A stretch of DNA of 64,000 nucleotides, from positions 248,001-312,000 of the forward strand of contig CAYYPK010000001.1 of the NCBI GenBank assembly GCA_964473525.1, written 5' to 3'. The notes under the pieces were generated by a model, which was given only the letters and a program-made list of their open reading frames with translations, was not told the DNA's origin and did not search any database. The position numbers and the translations under genes are program-made. The stretch is from GCA-2687025 sp964473525. GTDB taxonomy: Bacteria; Poribacteria; WGA-4E; GCA-2687025. Below are positions 26,655-35,985 of this stretch, in pieces; the first letter of the stretch is position 1, and every line of letters begins with the position of its first letter.

Positions 26655-27227
26655 GTGGGGCACGAGCCGTCGAGCGACCGTCAACTCGTCGCCGCGTACG
26701 CCGCTGGCGACGAACACGCTCTGGAGGCGCTGGCGCTGAGGCACTATCCGTCGGTGTATCGCCACGCCGCGTATCGCGTGCGAGATTCCGACGCGGCAGC
26801 TGACATCACGCAAGAGGTGTTTCTGCGGGTGACGCGCGCGTTACCGCGTTTCCGTGGCGATGCGGAATTCAAGACGTGGCTCCACTGCATCACCGTGCGC
26901 GCTTGCATCGACCACATGCGCGTCTCCCGCGCCCGACCAGCCATGGCTCCACTAGATGCCGACGGCGACGCGCGTCGCGAGCTCCCCGACACCGACGAGC
27001 GCCCCGACGAGCGCGCGGCTTACGACGAACTTGCTCGCCAGATCTCTTCCGTCGTCGGCGAACTGCCTGACAGACAGCGTCGCGTGTTCCGTATGCGCCA
27101 CTATGACCACATGAAGCTCCGGGACATCGCCAGCGAGTTGGATCGCAGCGTCGGCACGGTGAAGGCGCAGCTGTTCACGGCGCGGTCCACCATTCGCGAG
27201 GGCATTGCCGGCTATCTGGCCGGCTGA
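26655..27227 (+). CDS. ECF-type RNA polymerase sigma factor
   Basis: A 190-residue sigma factor with region 2 (DITQEVFLRVTRALPRFRG, then FKTWLHCITVRACIDHMR) and region 4 (LPDRQRRVFRMRHYDHMKLRDIASEL, with DRSVGTVKAQLFTAR). The GTG at 26655 is preferred over ATG 26640 because GGGAGG lies 7 bases before it. No anti-sigma factor is adjacent; the next gene encodes a lipoprotein. Target genes are unknown. Confidence 0.9.
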   Translation: MGHEPSSDRQLVAAYAAGDEHALEALALRHYPSVYRHAAYRVRDSDAAADITQEVFLRVTRALPRFRGDAEFKTWLHCITVRACIDHMRVSRARPAMAPLDADGDARRELPDTDERPDERAAYDELARQISSVVGELPDRQRRVFRMRHYDHMKLRDIASELDRSVGTVKAQLFTARSTIREGIAGYLAG

Positions 27228-27294
27228 ATTTTCCACGGCCCCTGGATTCCTCCATACGTTGATGGTATGCTCCACCTACAGTTGGAGAGCTGCC

Positions 27295-28032
27295 ATGACC
27301 GCACGAAGCATCGCCGCCACCCTCTGCTCCTGCGCGCTCACGACGACATTCCTGGCCGCTTCGGCGGGCTGCGCGTCGCTACAGGCCAGGCTGAACCAGA
27401 AGCTGCTGGATTACGCCACCGTCGAGCAGGACGCCCGCATCACGGTTTCGGGTGAGAACAGTGGGTTCTCCGCTGAGAGCCTCATCGACGGCGTGACCGA
27501 AGTCGAGGCGTGGAACGCCGACTCCGGTTGGGAATACTCGTTCCAGCGCACCCGAGTCATGCGCAGCGGCAGGCTGGGTAGTGTCGAGGCGAACATGTCG
27601 CGAGGGAGCGCGTGGGCGCTCATCGAGTTCCCGCACATCCGTCGCATAAACCGCATTGCTGTGCACACACTGAACACCATCGCGATGCCTTCGTCTGGGA
27701 TAGTCAGCGGTCTCGCACAGGTGCGCACACCCGCTGACGTTCACTCTCCGTGGAAGACCGTCGGACAGGTCGAGAAGGGCTACCTCATCACTCTGGGCAA
27801 GCAGGCAACGCGCGCGCGTCCCACCACGACATTCCGCTTCAACCAGGTCGAAGCGGACGCGGTGCGCGTTGTGATATACAGTATGGGCGACAGCGAGGGA
27901 GCCATGGCCGACGACCCGGAGACCGAGAGTCGGTACTGGTCCAACTCCGCGCAGGACACGACCGTGAGACTCGTTGAGATCGAGGTCACGGGAAGCGTAG
28001 CCGCGCCGACGGCGGAGCGGGCCAGCAACTGA
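27295..28032 (+). CDS. Lipoprotein with discoidin-like (F5/8 type C) features
   Basis: A 245-residue lipoprotein: the signal ends in ASAGC, giving Cys26 as the lipidation site. The mature part has ESLIDGVTEVEAW, WALIEFPHIRRINRIAVHT and a closing VRLVEIEVTG, the order of a galactose-binding-like jellyroll. It resembles, in plan, the smaller lipoprotein at 40955. GGAGAG precedes the ATG. It follows the sigma gene by 67 bases and may belong to its regulon, which is a guess. Confidence 0.6.
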   Translation: MTARSIAATLCSCALTTTFLAASAGCASLQARLNQKLLDYATVEQDARITVSGENSGFSAESLIDGVTEVEAWNADSGWEYSFQRTRVMRSGRLGSVEANMSRGSAWALIEFPHIRRINRIAVHTLNTIAMPSSGIVSGLAQVRTPADVHSPWKTVGQVEKGYLITLGKQATRARPTTTFRFNQVEADAVRVVIYSMGDSEGAMADDPETESRYWSNSAQDTTVRLVEIEVTGSVAAPTAERASN

Positions 28033-28061
28033 ACGACGCGCGCGGGGAGCTGCGAGGATCC

Positions 28062-28844
28062 ATGAGAAACGACCTACCAGCCGCGGCGGTGTGCCTTCCC
28101 GACATCAAGGGCGACGTCGAGACGAACCTGGCGGAGGCAGTACGCCGCGTGCGCGAACGCGTGGCGGCGGGCGCGGAGCTCGTGGTGCTTCCCGAAGCCG
28201 GCGTGCAGGGCTACCCAGCCGGCGCGCAGACGTACACACGGGAGCAGATTGCCGCCTGGGCAGAGACCGACGATGGTCCGAGCATCCTCGCGCTCCGCGA
28301 GCTGGCGGCCGAACTTCGCATACACCTGGTCGCCGGCTACGACCGCCTCGACGGAGACTTGCTCTACAACACGGCGGAACTCATCGGCCCCAACGGCGCG
28401 GTCATCGGACGCTACGACAAGACGCACACGCTGAGCGGCGGGGATGTCGGACTGTACGAGCCCGGCGCCGACTTGCCCGTGTTCGACACGCCGTGGGGCC
28501 GTGTCGGCATCCTCATCTGCAACGACCGGGTCTACGCCGAGACGTGGCGCGTCCTGATGCTTCGCGGCGCGCGGGCGGTGCTCATACCGTCGAACGGCTC
28601 GTACAACGAGGGCAACACGCGTCGCCTACAGACCATGGCCGTCGACAACGGCGTCGCCTGCCTGTTCGCGCATCCGCGTCGAGGCCTGGTGATCGACCCG
28701 CGCGGCGGAATGATCGACCACGACGAGGACGAAGGACGACCCTGGGCGCAGGGCGTGGTGGACCTGTCTCGCGTCGAGGAGTTCCAGCGCGGGATCCTCG
28801 GGCGTCGTCGGCCGGACCTGTACGCCGGACTCGACACCCACTGA
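28062..28844 (+). CDS. Carbon-nitrogen hydrolase (nitrilase superfamily)
   Basis: A 260-residue amidase-like enzyme with a full Glu-Lys-Cys triad: Glu45 in VVLPEAG, Lys120 in RYDKTH and Cys153 in ILICND. It is cytosolic. It follows the lipoprotein gene by 29 bases, so the two may be co-transcribed. The substrate is an amide or N-carbamoyl compound; aliphatic amidase, N-carbamoylputrescine-type or other branches cannot be told apart by eye. Confidence 0.9.
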   Translation: MRNDLPAAAVCLPDIKGDVETNLAEAVRRVRERVAAGAELVVLPEAGVQGYPAGAQTYTREQIAAWAETDDGPSILALRELAAELRIHLVAGYDRLDGDLLYNTAELIGPNGAVIGRYDKTHTLSGGDVGLYEPGADLPVFDTPWGRVGILICNDRVYAETWRVLMLRGARAVLIPSNGSYNEGNTRRLQTMAVDNGVACLFAHPRRGLVIDPRGGMIDHDEDEGRPWAQGVVDLSRVEEFQRGILGRRRPDLYAGLDTH

Positions 28845-28970
28845 CCAGGCGCCGTAGGCGCATCACGGAAGACGCTCCGCGCCATGGCAGGCGGCCAGCG
28901 TCGAGCGGGTGTAGCATAGCTCCGCCGCCGCGTTCGCGGACGCCCCAGCCCGCCGCCGCACAGGAGCAGA

Positions 28971-30194
28971 ATGAGCGACAAACCCGCACAACCTGAGCCG
29001 CGCCTCCCCTCGCTGGGCTCCGCGGCGTTCCGCTGGTATCTGGTTGGGCGCGTGACCGGTTCGCCCACTGGCCCCATGCGGCAGGTGGTCGAGGGCTGGC
29101 TCATATACCAGATGACCGGCTCGGCGATGTCCCTCGCGTGGGTCAGCTCGGCGCGCGCGATATCCATGTTCCTCGTGGCTCCGTTTGGCGGCGTGCTCTC
29201 GGATCGCTTCCAGAAGCGCTGGATGATGCTCGCCGCGCGCGTGGTGCTCATCGCTAACGCGTTCGCGGTCTGCGGCCTTCTATGGTTGGGCCTACTGCGT
29301 CCGTGGCATCTGGCCGCGTCCGCTCTGATGGAGGGCATCGCCTTTGCCCTCATCGCGCCGGCGATGAGGAGCATGGTCGCCGAGCTCGTGGACCGTGACA
29401 CCTTGATGAACGCCTTGTCGACGGCGTCCGTCGTCGAGGGCGCGATGGCCATCGCAGGCGGCGCCGCTGCCGGACTGCTCATCGACGGCGTAGGCCCCGC
29501 GTCGGTATATCTGACCACGTGCGCGTTGCTGGCGGCGTCGAGCTACACGCTCCTCCGTCTGCCCCCGGGTCTGCGCAGCAGGGCTCGGCGGCGTCGCGTG
29601 ACGCGCGATCTGTACTTCGGCGTGCGGCACATGTTCAGTCGCCCGGTTCTGGTGGCCCTCGTGGGGCTGTCGTTCGCTCGCAACCTCTTTGGCGGCCCTT
29701 ACCGCACGTTCCTGCCCGCTTACGCGCAGGACTATCTCCGACTCGATGCGAAGGGACTCGGAGGGCTGACGTCGGCCATGGGCCTCGGATCGCTCGTGAG
29801 TTCGCTCATCGCGGCGTCTTTGGGGAACACCAAGCACAAGGGCCGCATGCTCATCGGCGCGGGCGTCGCGACTGGCGCGTGCCTGGTGCTGCTCGTGACG
29901 CTCCGAAGCGTGCCTCTGGCGTTCGTCCTGGTGGCGCTGGTCGGTGGGTTCGGGAGCATGTCGATGTTGCTCACGAACATCCTGGTGCAGTCAGAGACCA
30001 AGCCCCAGTACCGCGCGCGGGTGTCGAGCTTCGGCATGATGCTGCGTAGCCTGTCGGGGTTGAGCGTCCTGCCAGCGGGCGCGGTTGCGGACCGGTTCGG
30101 TGTGCCAACGGTCATCGGTGTAATGGCCGCGCTCTTGGTGGTGACGTACGCGGTGGTAGGCGGTCGCCGTCGGGATCTGCGCCGGCTGTCGTAG
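28971..30194 (+). CDS. MFS transporter, enterobactin-exporter-like (MFS_3)
   Basis: A 407-residue integral membrane protein with about 12 hydrophobic segments. The loop after helix 2 reads GVLSDRFQKR, the family's GxLADRxxRR variant. TGSAMSLAWV near the start and EGIAFALIAPAMRSM match EntS-like exporters. It follows the nitrilase gene by 126 bases. The substrate is unknown. Confidence 0.88.
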   Translation: MSDKPAQPEPRLPSLGSAAFRWYLVGRVTGSPTGPMRQVVEGWLIYQMTGSAMSLAWVSSARAISMFLVAPFGGVLSDRFQKRWMMLAARVVLIANAFAVCGLLWLGLLRPWHLAASALMEGIAFALIAPAMRSMVAELVDRDTLMNALSTASVVEGAMAIAGGAAAGLLIDGVGPASVYLTTCALLAASSYTLLRLPPGLRSRARRRRVTRDLYFGVRHMFSRPVLVALVGLSFARNLFGGPYRTFLPAYAQDYLRLDAKGLGGLTSAMGLGSLVSSLIAASLGNTKHKGRMLIGAGVATGACLVLLVTLRSVPLAFVLVALVGGFGSMSMLLTNILVQSETKPQYRARVSSFGMMLRSLSGLSVLPAGAVADRFGVPTVIGVMAALLVVTYAVVGGRRRDLRRLS

Positions 30195-30201
30195 CCGCGG
30201 A

Positions 30202-31683
30202 CTATTCTGAGGGCGTTGGGTCGTACGCTGGGTTGGGCGCGGGCAGGCGCGCGTCGACCGAAGCCAGCCAGTCGGTGAGCCGCGCCTGTAACGCATGTTC
30301 TTGGTCGTGCCCCGTACCCGCGAGGTCACGCGTCTCGGACGGGTCTCGCGTGAGATCGTAGAGCTCGTCGCGGCTCGCCTCCTCGTACCGGTGGATGAGC
30401 TTCCACCCTCCCGAGAGCACGATGCTGTAAGGCGCAACATCGCCGCGGTAGTGCGGGAAGTGCCAGAACAGCGCGTCGCGATCGACGTTCCCCGCGCCCG
30501 TCAGCACGGGCGTGAGGTCTGCTCCGTCGATTGGCGTCGCCGCCGGGAGGCCGACGCCTGCGGCGGCGGCGATGGTGGGCAGGAAGTCCACGCTCGTGAC
30601 GGGCGTGTCGGACATCGCCCCAGGCGCGGTCTTGCCGGGCCACCTCACGATGAGCGGCGTGCGGATGCCACCCTCGTACGGCCACCCCTTGCCCGCCCTC
30701 AACGGCTCGTTGTGGCTTCTACTCACGACGCCGCCGTTGTCCGACGTGAAGAGAACCAACGTGTCGTTGGCGATGCCGCCCTCGTCCAGCGCGTCGAGGA
30801 TGCGACCCAGAGCGGCGTCCACGCTACCGACCATGGCGGCGTACGTGGCGTTCTTGGCCGCAGGCTCACGCCCTGCGTACCCCGCGACATCCTCGTCCTT
30901 CGCCTGCACCGGAGCGTGCACGGCGTAGTGCGACATGTACAGCAAGAACGGCTTGTCCCGGTTGGCCTCGATGAAGCTTGCCGCCTCGTCGGCCTCGCGA
31001 TCCGTCAGGTATTCGTCAGCGGCCCGTGGTGGCAAGGTGGGGATGCCGCCACCGTGGTCGTATGTCGTGGCGCGGTCGTTCACGTACGGGTCGAAGTAGC
31101 TGGGCGGCTGCCCGGCCTCGTAGCCGCCGATGTTGACGTCGAAGCCCTGTTGGTCGGGGTAGCACGCCTCGGAGCCTAGATGCCACTTGCCGACGTGGCA
31201 CGTCGCGTAGCCACTGTCGCTGAGCAGCTCCGCCAGCGTCACCTCGTCCGGCGGGAGCCCCGGACGGTTCTCTGGCGCCATGAGTTCCCGCTTCGGGCCG
31301 CCCTTGTACGGCATGGGGTCGCCGTGCGGGGTCCATGCAAGCGCGCGCGTGGGGCGTATCCAGTCGGTGATGCCCGTGCGCGCGGGGTACTGTCCGGTCA
31401 TGATCGCGGCGCGTGTGGGAGAGCAGACAGCGCACGCGGCGTACGCGTTGGTGAACGTCATCCCTTCGCGAGCTAGCCGGTCGATGTTGGGCGTCACGAA
31501 CGCTGGCGAGCCGAGGGCCCCAGCATCGTGCCACCCCATGTCGTCAACGAGAACCAGGACGACGTTTGGCTGCCGCCGATCTCCGTGGGCGGACCGCGGC
31601 CACAGCGAAGCCGCTGCGCCGCCGAACACGACGCCCCCAGCCAAACCCAGGAATCCCCGTCGGGTGAGGGTGTCTCTCCTCAT
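30202..31683 (-). CDS. Arylsulfatase-type sulfatase with Tat signal
   Basis: A 493-residue exported sulfatase. The twin-arginine signal TRRGFLGLAGG is followed by the metal-binding start VLVDDMGW (Asp47, Asp48) and the formylglycine motif CSPTR (Cys87-Arg91). GKWHLG and SDNGG complete the active site. Such S1 sulfatases desulfate sugars from marine polysaccharides or glycosaminoglycans. Maturation needs a formylglycine-generating enzyme or anSME; none is visible here, and the two radical SAM proteins near 60000 do not have the anSME layout. Its ATG overlaps the stop of the small gene upstream (ATGA, 31680-31683). Confidence 0.92.
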   Translation of the reverse strand: MRRDTLTRRGFLGLAGGVVFGGAAASLWPRSAHGDRRQPNVVLVLVDDMGWHDAGALGSPAFVTPNIDRLAREGMTFTNAYAACAVCSPTRAAIMTGQYPARTGITDWIRPTRALAWTPHGDPMPYKGGPKRELMAPENRPGLPPDEVTLAELLSDSGYATCHVGKWHLGSEACYPDQQGFDVNIGGYEAGQPPSYFDPYVNDRATTYDHGGGIPTLPPRAADEYLTDREADEAASFIEANRDKPFLLYMSHYAVHAPVQAKDEDVAGYAGREPAAKNATYAAMVGSVDAALGRILDALDEGGIANDTLVLFTSDNGGVVSRSHNEPLRAGKGWPYEGGIRTPLIVRWPGKTAPGAMSDTPVTSVDFLPTIAAAAGVGLPAATPIDGADLTPVLTGAGNVDRDALFWHFPHYRGDVAPYSIVLSGGWKLIHRYEEASRDELYDLTRDPSETRDLAGTGHDQEHALQARLTDWLASVDARLPAPNPAYDPTPSE

Positions 31684-31973
31684 CTGCGGGGCGCGCCGTT
31701 GACGGCCTTCACGAGAGTGTCCAGAGCCACGGCGAGTGAGTGGGGCGCGTTGATGAGCCCACCCGGCATCACCGACTGCCGGTACTCCCGCGCCACCCTG
31801 TCCAGAGCGGACAGCATTCGTCGGTGAGACAGTTCTACGGACTGTAGCCGCTTCAACTCGGCGACCATGTCCATGCCGACTCCTACGCCAGACGAAATGA
31901 CCATGGTTGCGTCTGACTCGTCCCGAGCGATTTCGCCGCTGTCCGTGCCTGTGTGAGAGAACGAGAACTTCAT
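31680..31973 (-). CDS. Small protein translationally coupled to the sulfatase
   Basis: A 97-residue soluble protein of unknown function, starting at ATG 31973 after GGGAGA. Residues 1-35 are polar and probably flexible (KFSFSHTGTDSGEIARDESD); residues 36-65 are a charged helix (MVAELKRLQSVELSHRRM); the end is AVALDTLVKAVNGAPRR. It has no signal peptide and no Cys. Its stop overlaps the sulfatase ATG, so the two are made together. I know of no family match. Confidence 0.65.
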   Translation of the reverse strand: MKFSFSHTGTDSGEIARDESDATMVISSGVGVGMDMVAELKRLQSVELSHRRMLSALDRVAREYRQSVMPGGLINAPHSLAVALDTLVKAVNGAPRR

Positions 31974-32201
31974 GGTATTCTCCCTATCAACCCCAGCTAT
32001 GCCCGTCGCGACATCGTGACCGCGCGGCCGCAGAAGTGCAACGAACATGCCACCCGTCGCGGTTGCGACCAGTTGCTTTGGTACCTGTATACACGGCTGC
32101 GGCGTCTGTGCGCACGTGCCCGCGCGCGAACACTTGCGCCGCCGGGAGTCGCGGAAGTGCACGATCCTGGGAAGTGCTGACCCGGGCCAAGGAGTACTGC
32201 A

Positions 32202-32726
32202 TTGAGGCTCGCGGTGGCGAACTCCGATGGCTCGTTCAAGTGGAGCCAGCCCCTGCACGTGGTAGCGCGCGACGGCTCGCGCCTCGTCTGCGAGTGGCGG
32301 ATCGGCGACGAGGTGGCGGAGCCAGGACAGACGCTCATCCAGCCCGCCACGACCCGTGTCGTATACTGGACCGACCGCTGGTACAACGTCATTCACAACT
32401 CAGAGCCGATGTACGACCGCGTGTGGTACTGCAACATCGCCACGCCAGCGCTCGTCACAGGCGATGTTCTCAGCTACACGGATCTGGACCTCGACGTGGC
32501 CATCACGACTGACGGCGCGGTGCAGGTACTGGACGAGGACGAGTTTGCGATCAACCAGGCGGCGCACGGACACGCCGCATCCGTCACGACGGCGGCGCGC
32601 GACGGCCTCGCCGAAGTCCTCGAGCTCATCCGGCGCCGGGAATTCCCGTTCGAATACCGCGATCTGACTACGCCATACGATCCCGTGCGTCGGCCTGCGG
32701 CGGTCAGCGCGGGGCCAGACGCATGA
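32202..32726 (+). CDS. DUF402 domain protein
   Basis: A 174-residue protein with the DUF402 signature: VVYWTDRWYNVIH, then RVWYCNIATPALVTGDVLSYTDLDLDV in two overlapping segments, and VLDEDEF. Family members include nucleotide-phosphate hydrolases such as FomD; the substrate here is unknown. The start is TTG 32202, supported by AAGGAG eight bases upstream. Its stop overlaps the CutC ATG as ATGA (32723-32726). Confidence 0.8.
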   Translation: MRLAVANSDGSFKWSQPLHVVARDGSRLVCEWRIGDEVAEPGQTLIQPATTRVVYWTDRWYNVIHNSEPMYDRVWYCNIATPALVTGDVLSYTDLDLDVAITTDGAVQVLDEDEFAINQAAHGHAASVTTAARDGLAEVLELIRRREFPFEYRDLTTPYDPVRRPAAVSAGPDA

Positions 32727-33418
32727 GCGACGTCGTCTTGGAAGTCATCGCGCTGGACCTCGAAGACGCCAGACTCGCCGCGGCCGGAGGCGCGGGCCGG
32801 CTGGAGGTCTGCGCCGGGATGGACCGCGACGGCACGACGCCCGCGGCCCACACGGTCGAGGACATATGCGCCGCTGGACTCCCGCTCGCGGTCATGGCGA
32901 TGGTGCGACCACGCGGCGGCGGGTTCGTATACGCCGTCGCCGAACTCGAAGCGATGGTCCTGTCCATCCGCGAGCTCGTGTCCGCAGGCGCGGACGGCGT
33001 GGTGGTCGGATGCCTGACCGACGGCGCCGCGGTGGATGGGCCCGCGACGGAGAGGCTGGTCGAGGCGGCGGATGGCGCGTCCGTAACCTTCCACCGCGCC
33101 ATCGACTGCGCGGCCGACCGCCTCACCGCTCTGGACGCGTTGTCGCGCGCGCGCGTTGACCGGGCTCTCACGCTGGGCTACGCCGTTGGCGCGCCTCGCC
33201 AGCCAACGGATGTCGACGCGATCCGGGCAGCGGCGGCGCACGCGGGCCCCTCGCTCGCGATCATGACAGGTGGCTTGCTAGAAGGCGACGCTCCCGAGCG
33301 ACTGCGTGAGGCAGGGATCCGCGAGTTCCACCTCGGCCGTGCCGTACGCCACGGAGCGTCGTACGCCAACCCCATCGACCCCGTCCTCGTTAGCGAATGG
33401 CGGTCAAGGCTGGGGTGA
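32723..33418 (+). CDS. cutC: CutC family protein
   Basis: A 231-residue TIM-barrel protein of the CutC family (copper homeostasis, though the biochemical role is disputed). The N-terminus LEVIALDLEDARLAAAGGA and GRLEVCAGMDRDGTTP match the conserved start; MVRPRGGGFVY and TFHRAID are the core strands. It is not the glycyl radical choline lyase that shares the name. It is coupled to the DUF402 gene. Confidence 0.88.
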   Translation: MSDVVLEVIALDLEDARLAAAGGAGRLEVCAGMDRDGTTPAAHTVEDICAAGLPLAVMAMVRPRGGGFVYAVAELEAMVLSIRELVSAGADGVVVGCLTDGAAVDGPATERLVEAADGASVTFHRAIDCAADRLTALDALSRARVDRALTLGYAVGAPRQPTDVDAIRAAAAHAGPSLAIMTGGLLEGDAPERLREAGIREFHLGRAVRHGASYANPIDPVLVSEWRSRLG

Positions 33419-33518
33419 GTGCGACGAAGTGGGCGCCCGAACCCGCTGGCGCACTACACTGAGGCGAGAGCGTGGCGACGCCCAACGGCGTTCTGCGCAG
33501 GAGGAGGCAGGCGTAACC

Positions 33519-35429
33519 ATGGACCACCGAGTAGCGATTCCCGTCGTCGCCCTGACCCTTGCAACTGCGCTCATGGCTCCTCGGGCCGCCGCTGCGGATG
33601 CCGTGCACCTTGCGTACGTCAAGGCGCTGGGCTCGCGGCACGCAAACCCGGGACTCAACGCTCCACCAATGCTTCCCCTGAGCGTTGAATTCGGCCACAA
33701 CGACAGGCGGCTCGTCGTGTCGCGAGAGGGCGGCGCCGTCGAGGCGTGGGACGTAGCGCGCGGCGCCATCGAACGCAGCTACGACGCCGAGCGCCTCATC
33801 GGCTACGCGTGCCACGCGGATACGCTGCTCATTCAGACGCGCGACCAGTCGGTCCAACTCGTCGGCCTCGCCGATGACGCCCACATGACAACCGCCGCCG
33901 GGAGCTACATGGGCGCAATCGCCGAGGACTGCTCCACGGTGGTTGTCCAGCCGGCGGAGGGCAGTATCGAGATCTGGGATCTCGGCACGCTCGTCCATCG
34001 GCGATCCGTAAGCGCGCCGCGCACGTACTACTCGAGTCTCGCGCTCTCGCCCGACGGGCGCTACGTGGCCGTGGTCCACGAAGTCGACGACGGCGATTAC
34101 GACCACGACGAGCAGGCGGAACACGAGCACGCTCACCGGTTCGTCATCGACGTGTGGTCGGTTGAGCGCGACGAACTGCGCGTCCGTATCGACAGCGGCG
34201 GCCCAGACATCCCGATGGGTGTCTGGCGAGTCGCGTTCTCCCCCGACGGCACGCGCATCGCTGCGGACACGCGCGAGGACGGCAAGTCCGGCTTCCGGGT
34301 GTGGGACGCGGAGACCGGAGACGAACTACTGCGCCGCGAGGAGTCGGCTGGCTACTGGACCCCGGCGCTCGCATGGTCTTCCGACGGCAGGTTCATCGCC
34401 TCCGGGGACGAACGAGGTGACATCACGCTCTGGTCCGCTGACAACGGTGAGGAACTCGCTCGTGTCCGCGCCCGCCAGCAGGTCCAGTCTCTGGCCTTCG
34501 ACGACGTTGGCTCTCGCCTCGCCGCCGGTCTGTGGGACTCGTCCGTTGAGATCTGGGACATCGCCGATGGCGCCACGGGCGACGACATTCACGACGCGGT
34601 GACGCGCGAGGACATGGACGCCGCTCACGCGCTGCTTGACGGCGATGCAGAGTCGGTGAACGCGCGACCCAACGGCCGGCCGGCGCCACTGTTCTACGCG
34701 GCCCTGACGCACAACACGGATCTCGTAAAGCTGCTACTTGACCACGGCGCGACGCCCTCGGACGACCCGTCGCCAGCGTCCATGGCGATGACCCACGCGT
34801 GGTTGAGCGGCACGTACGACGTCGCGCGCGTGCTCCTGGGCGCAGGCGCCACCGCGGACCTGCACGCCGCCGTGCAACTTGGACTGGTGGATCGCGTCGC
34901 TGAGATACTGCGGGACGACCCCGACCAGGCGCATCGCACCGACTGGGGCCTCGCCCCCGTGGATCTGGCGGCGGAGGTGGGTCTTGTCCCCGTTGGCAAG
35001 CTGTTCGTCGACGCTGGCGCGGACGTCAACGTGTTCGCGGCGGCGAGTTTCGGCCTGCTGGATCGCGTCGTCGCGTTCGTTGAGCAGGACACGGAGCTCG
35101 TGAATGCCCACCGCGACCAGGGAGGCTACACGCCGTTGCACTGCGCCGCCGAGACGGGCCAGGTCGAGGTCGCGCGGTACCTGCTTGAGCACGGCGCCGA
35201 CATCCACGAGCGCAACTGGTGGGGGTTCCGACCGCTGCACCTCGCGGCCCTCAGCGCCCGCGGCGCCCCGTCGACGCCTGGCCACGTCGAGATAGCCAAG
35301 ATGCTCCTCGAGCGCGGGGCCGATCCCTACGCGCTTGACGACTATGACCGCACGCCGCTTACGTTTGTGCCGGACTCACCGAACCCAGACCTGGCCCCGG
35401 TGTTCGAGCCGTACCTGCGCGAGGACTAG
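33519..35429 (+). CDS. Secreted WD40 beta-propeller fused to ankyrin repeats
   Basis: A 636-residue exported protein. A signal peptide (about residues 1-25) is followed by six or seven WD40-like blades (AVEAWDVARG, SIEIWDLGTL, VIDVWSVERD, FRVWDAETGD, ITLWSADNGE, VEIWDIADG). From about residue 365 there are six or so ankyrin repeats (PLFYAALTHNTDLVKLLLDHGA, TPLHCAAETGQVEVARYLLEHGAD). GGAGGAGG lies a little far (about 13 bases) from ATG 33519. The combination of a propeller and ankyrins on one exported chain is uncommon; it suggests an extracytoplasmic protein-interaction scaffold. Its stop overlaps the convergent VOC gene stop at CTAG. Confidence 0.85.
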   Translation: MDHRVAIPVVALTLATALMAPRAAAADAVHLAYVKALGSRHANPGLNAPPMLPLSVEFGHNDRRLVVSREGGAVEAWDVARGAIERSYDAERLIGYACHADTLLIQTRDQSVQLVGLADDAHMTTAAGSYMGAIAEDCSTVVVQPAEGSIEIWDLGTLVHRRSVSAPRTYYSSLALSPDGRYVAVVHEVDDGDYDHDEQAEHEHAHRFVIDVWSVERDELRVRIDSGGPDIPMGVWRVAFSPDGTRIAADTREDGKSGFRVWDAETGDELLRREESAGYWTPALAWSSDGRFIASGDERGDITLWSADNGEELARVRARQQVQSLAFDDVGSRLAAGLWDSSVEIWDIADGATGDDIHDAVTREDMDAAHALLDGDAESVNARPNGRPAPLFYAALTHNTDLVKLLLDHGATPSDDPSPASMAMTHAWLSGTYDVARVLLGAGATADLHAAVQLGLVDRVAEILRDDPDQAHRTDWGLAPVDLAAEVGLVPVGKLFVDAGADVNVFAAASFGLLDRVVAFVEQDTELVNAHRDQGGYTPLHCAAETGQVEVARYLLEHGADIHERNWWGFRPLHLAALSARGAPSTPGHVEIAKMLLERGADPYALDDYDRTPLTFVPDSPNPDLAPVFEPYLRED

Positions 35430-35839
35430 CCCGGTATGGCTCCACCGAACCCTATCTGGTACCCGTCGGGGTCGACGACCTGGAACTCGCGCATGTCGTA
35501 CTCTCTGTCGCACAGTTCCATATAGATCGTGGCTCCCGCGGCGCGCACCTCGGCGCAGAGGGCCTCGACGTCGTCCACCCACACGTAGGCGTCCCACTGG
35601 TCCTCGTGGCCCGTGACATGTCCGTTCGGGTTGGTGTCGCCCGAACTGTCGTCGTGACTGTGCTGCGCCAGCATGATCGTGAGACCGTCGCGACGCATCA
35701 TCACGAACGACGGCGGCTCGCCCCAGAAACGCTCGAACGTGAAGCCCAGGCAGTCGCGGTAGTGTGCAGCCGAGGCCTCGACGTCACGTACCAGGAACAC
35801 GGGCGCGACGCTGCTGAGCTTGGCCTTGCTATCGGACAT
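35426..35839 (-). CDS. VOC (glyoxalase/bleomycin-resistance-like) protein
   Basis: A 137-residue vicinal-oxygen-chelate protein with two beta-alpha-beta-beta-beta units: VFLVRDVEASAAHYRDCLGF opens the first and VWVDDVEALCAEVRAAGA the second; it closes with REFQVVDPDGYQIGFG, giving a metal-ligand Glu. GGAGG lies before ATG 35839. It is cytosolic with unknown substrate. The gene is convergent with 33519 and the two TAG stops share the palindrome CTAG. Confidence 0.88.
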   Translation of the reverse strand: MSDSKAKLSSVAPVFLVRDVEASAAHYRDCLGFTFERFWGEPPSFVMMRRDGLTIMLAQHSHDDSSGDTNPNGHVTGHEDQWDAYVWVDDVEALCAEVRAAGATIYMELCDREYDMREFQVVDPDGYQIGFGGAIPG

Positions 35840-35985
35840 GCTGTTTTCCTCCTCTGAGTCCATCTTACGACGCAGGACGCCCGTCGCGCCGCCGCAGAGG
35901 AGGGCAGGCGCCATATCCAGTGAGCACACAGCGCGCCTCGCCGCGGGTACCATGCTGAACTAGCACTCCGAACGCTGGACAAGAC

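Noticed and set aside
32723..33418. Choline trimethylamine-lyase called CutC
   Set aside because: The protein is a 231-residue TIM barrel of the copper-homeostasis CutC family, without glycyl radical motifs.
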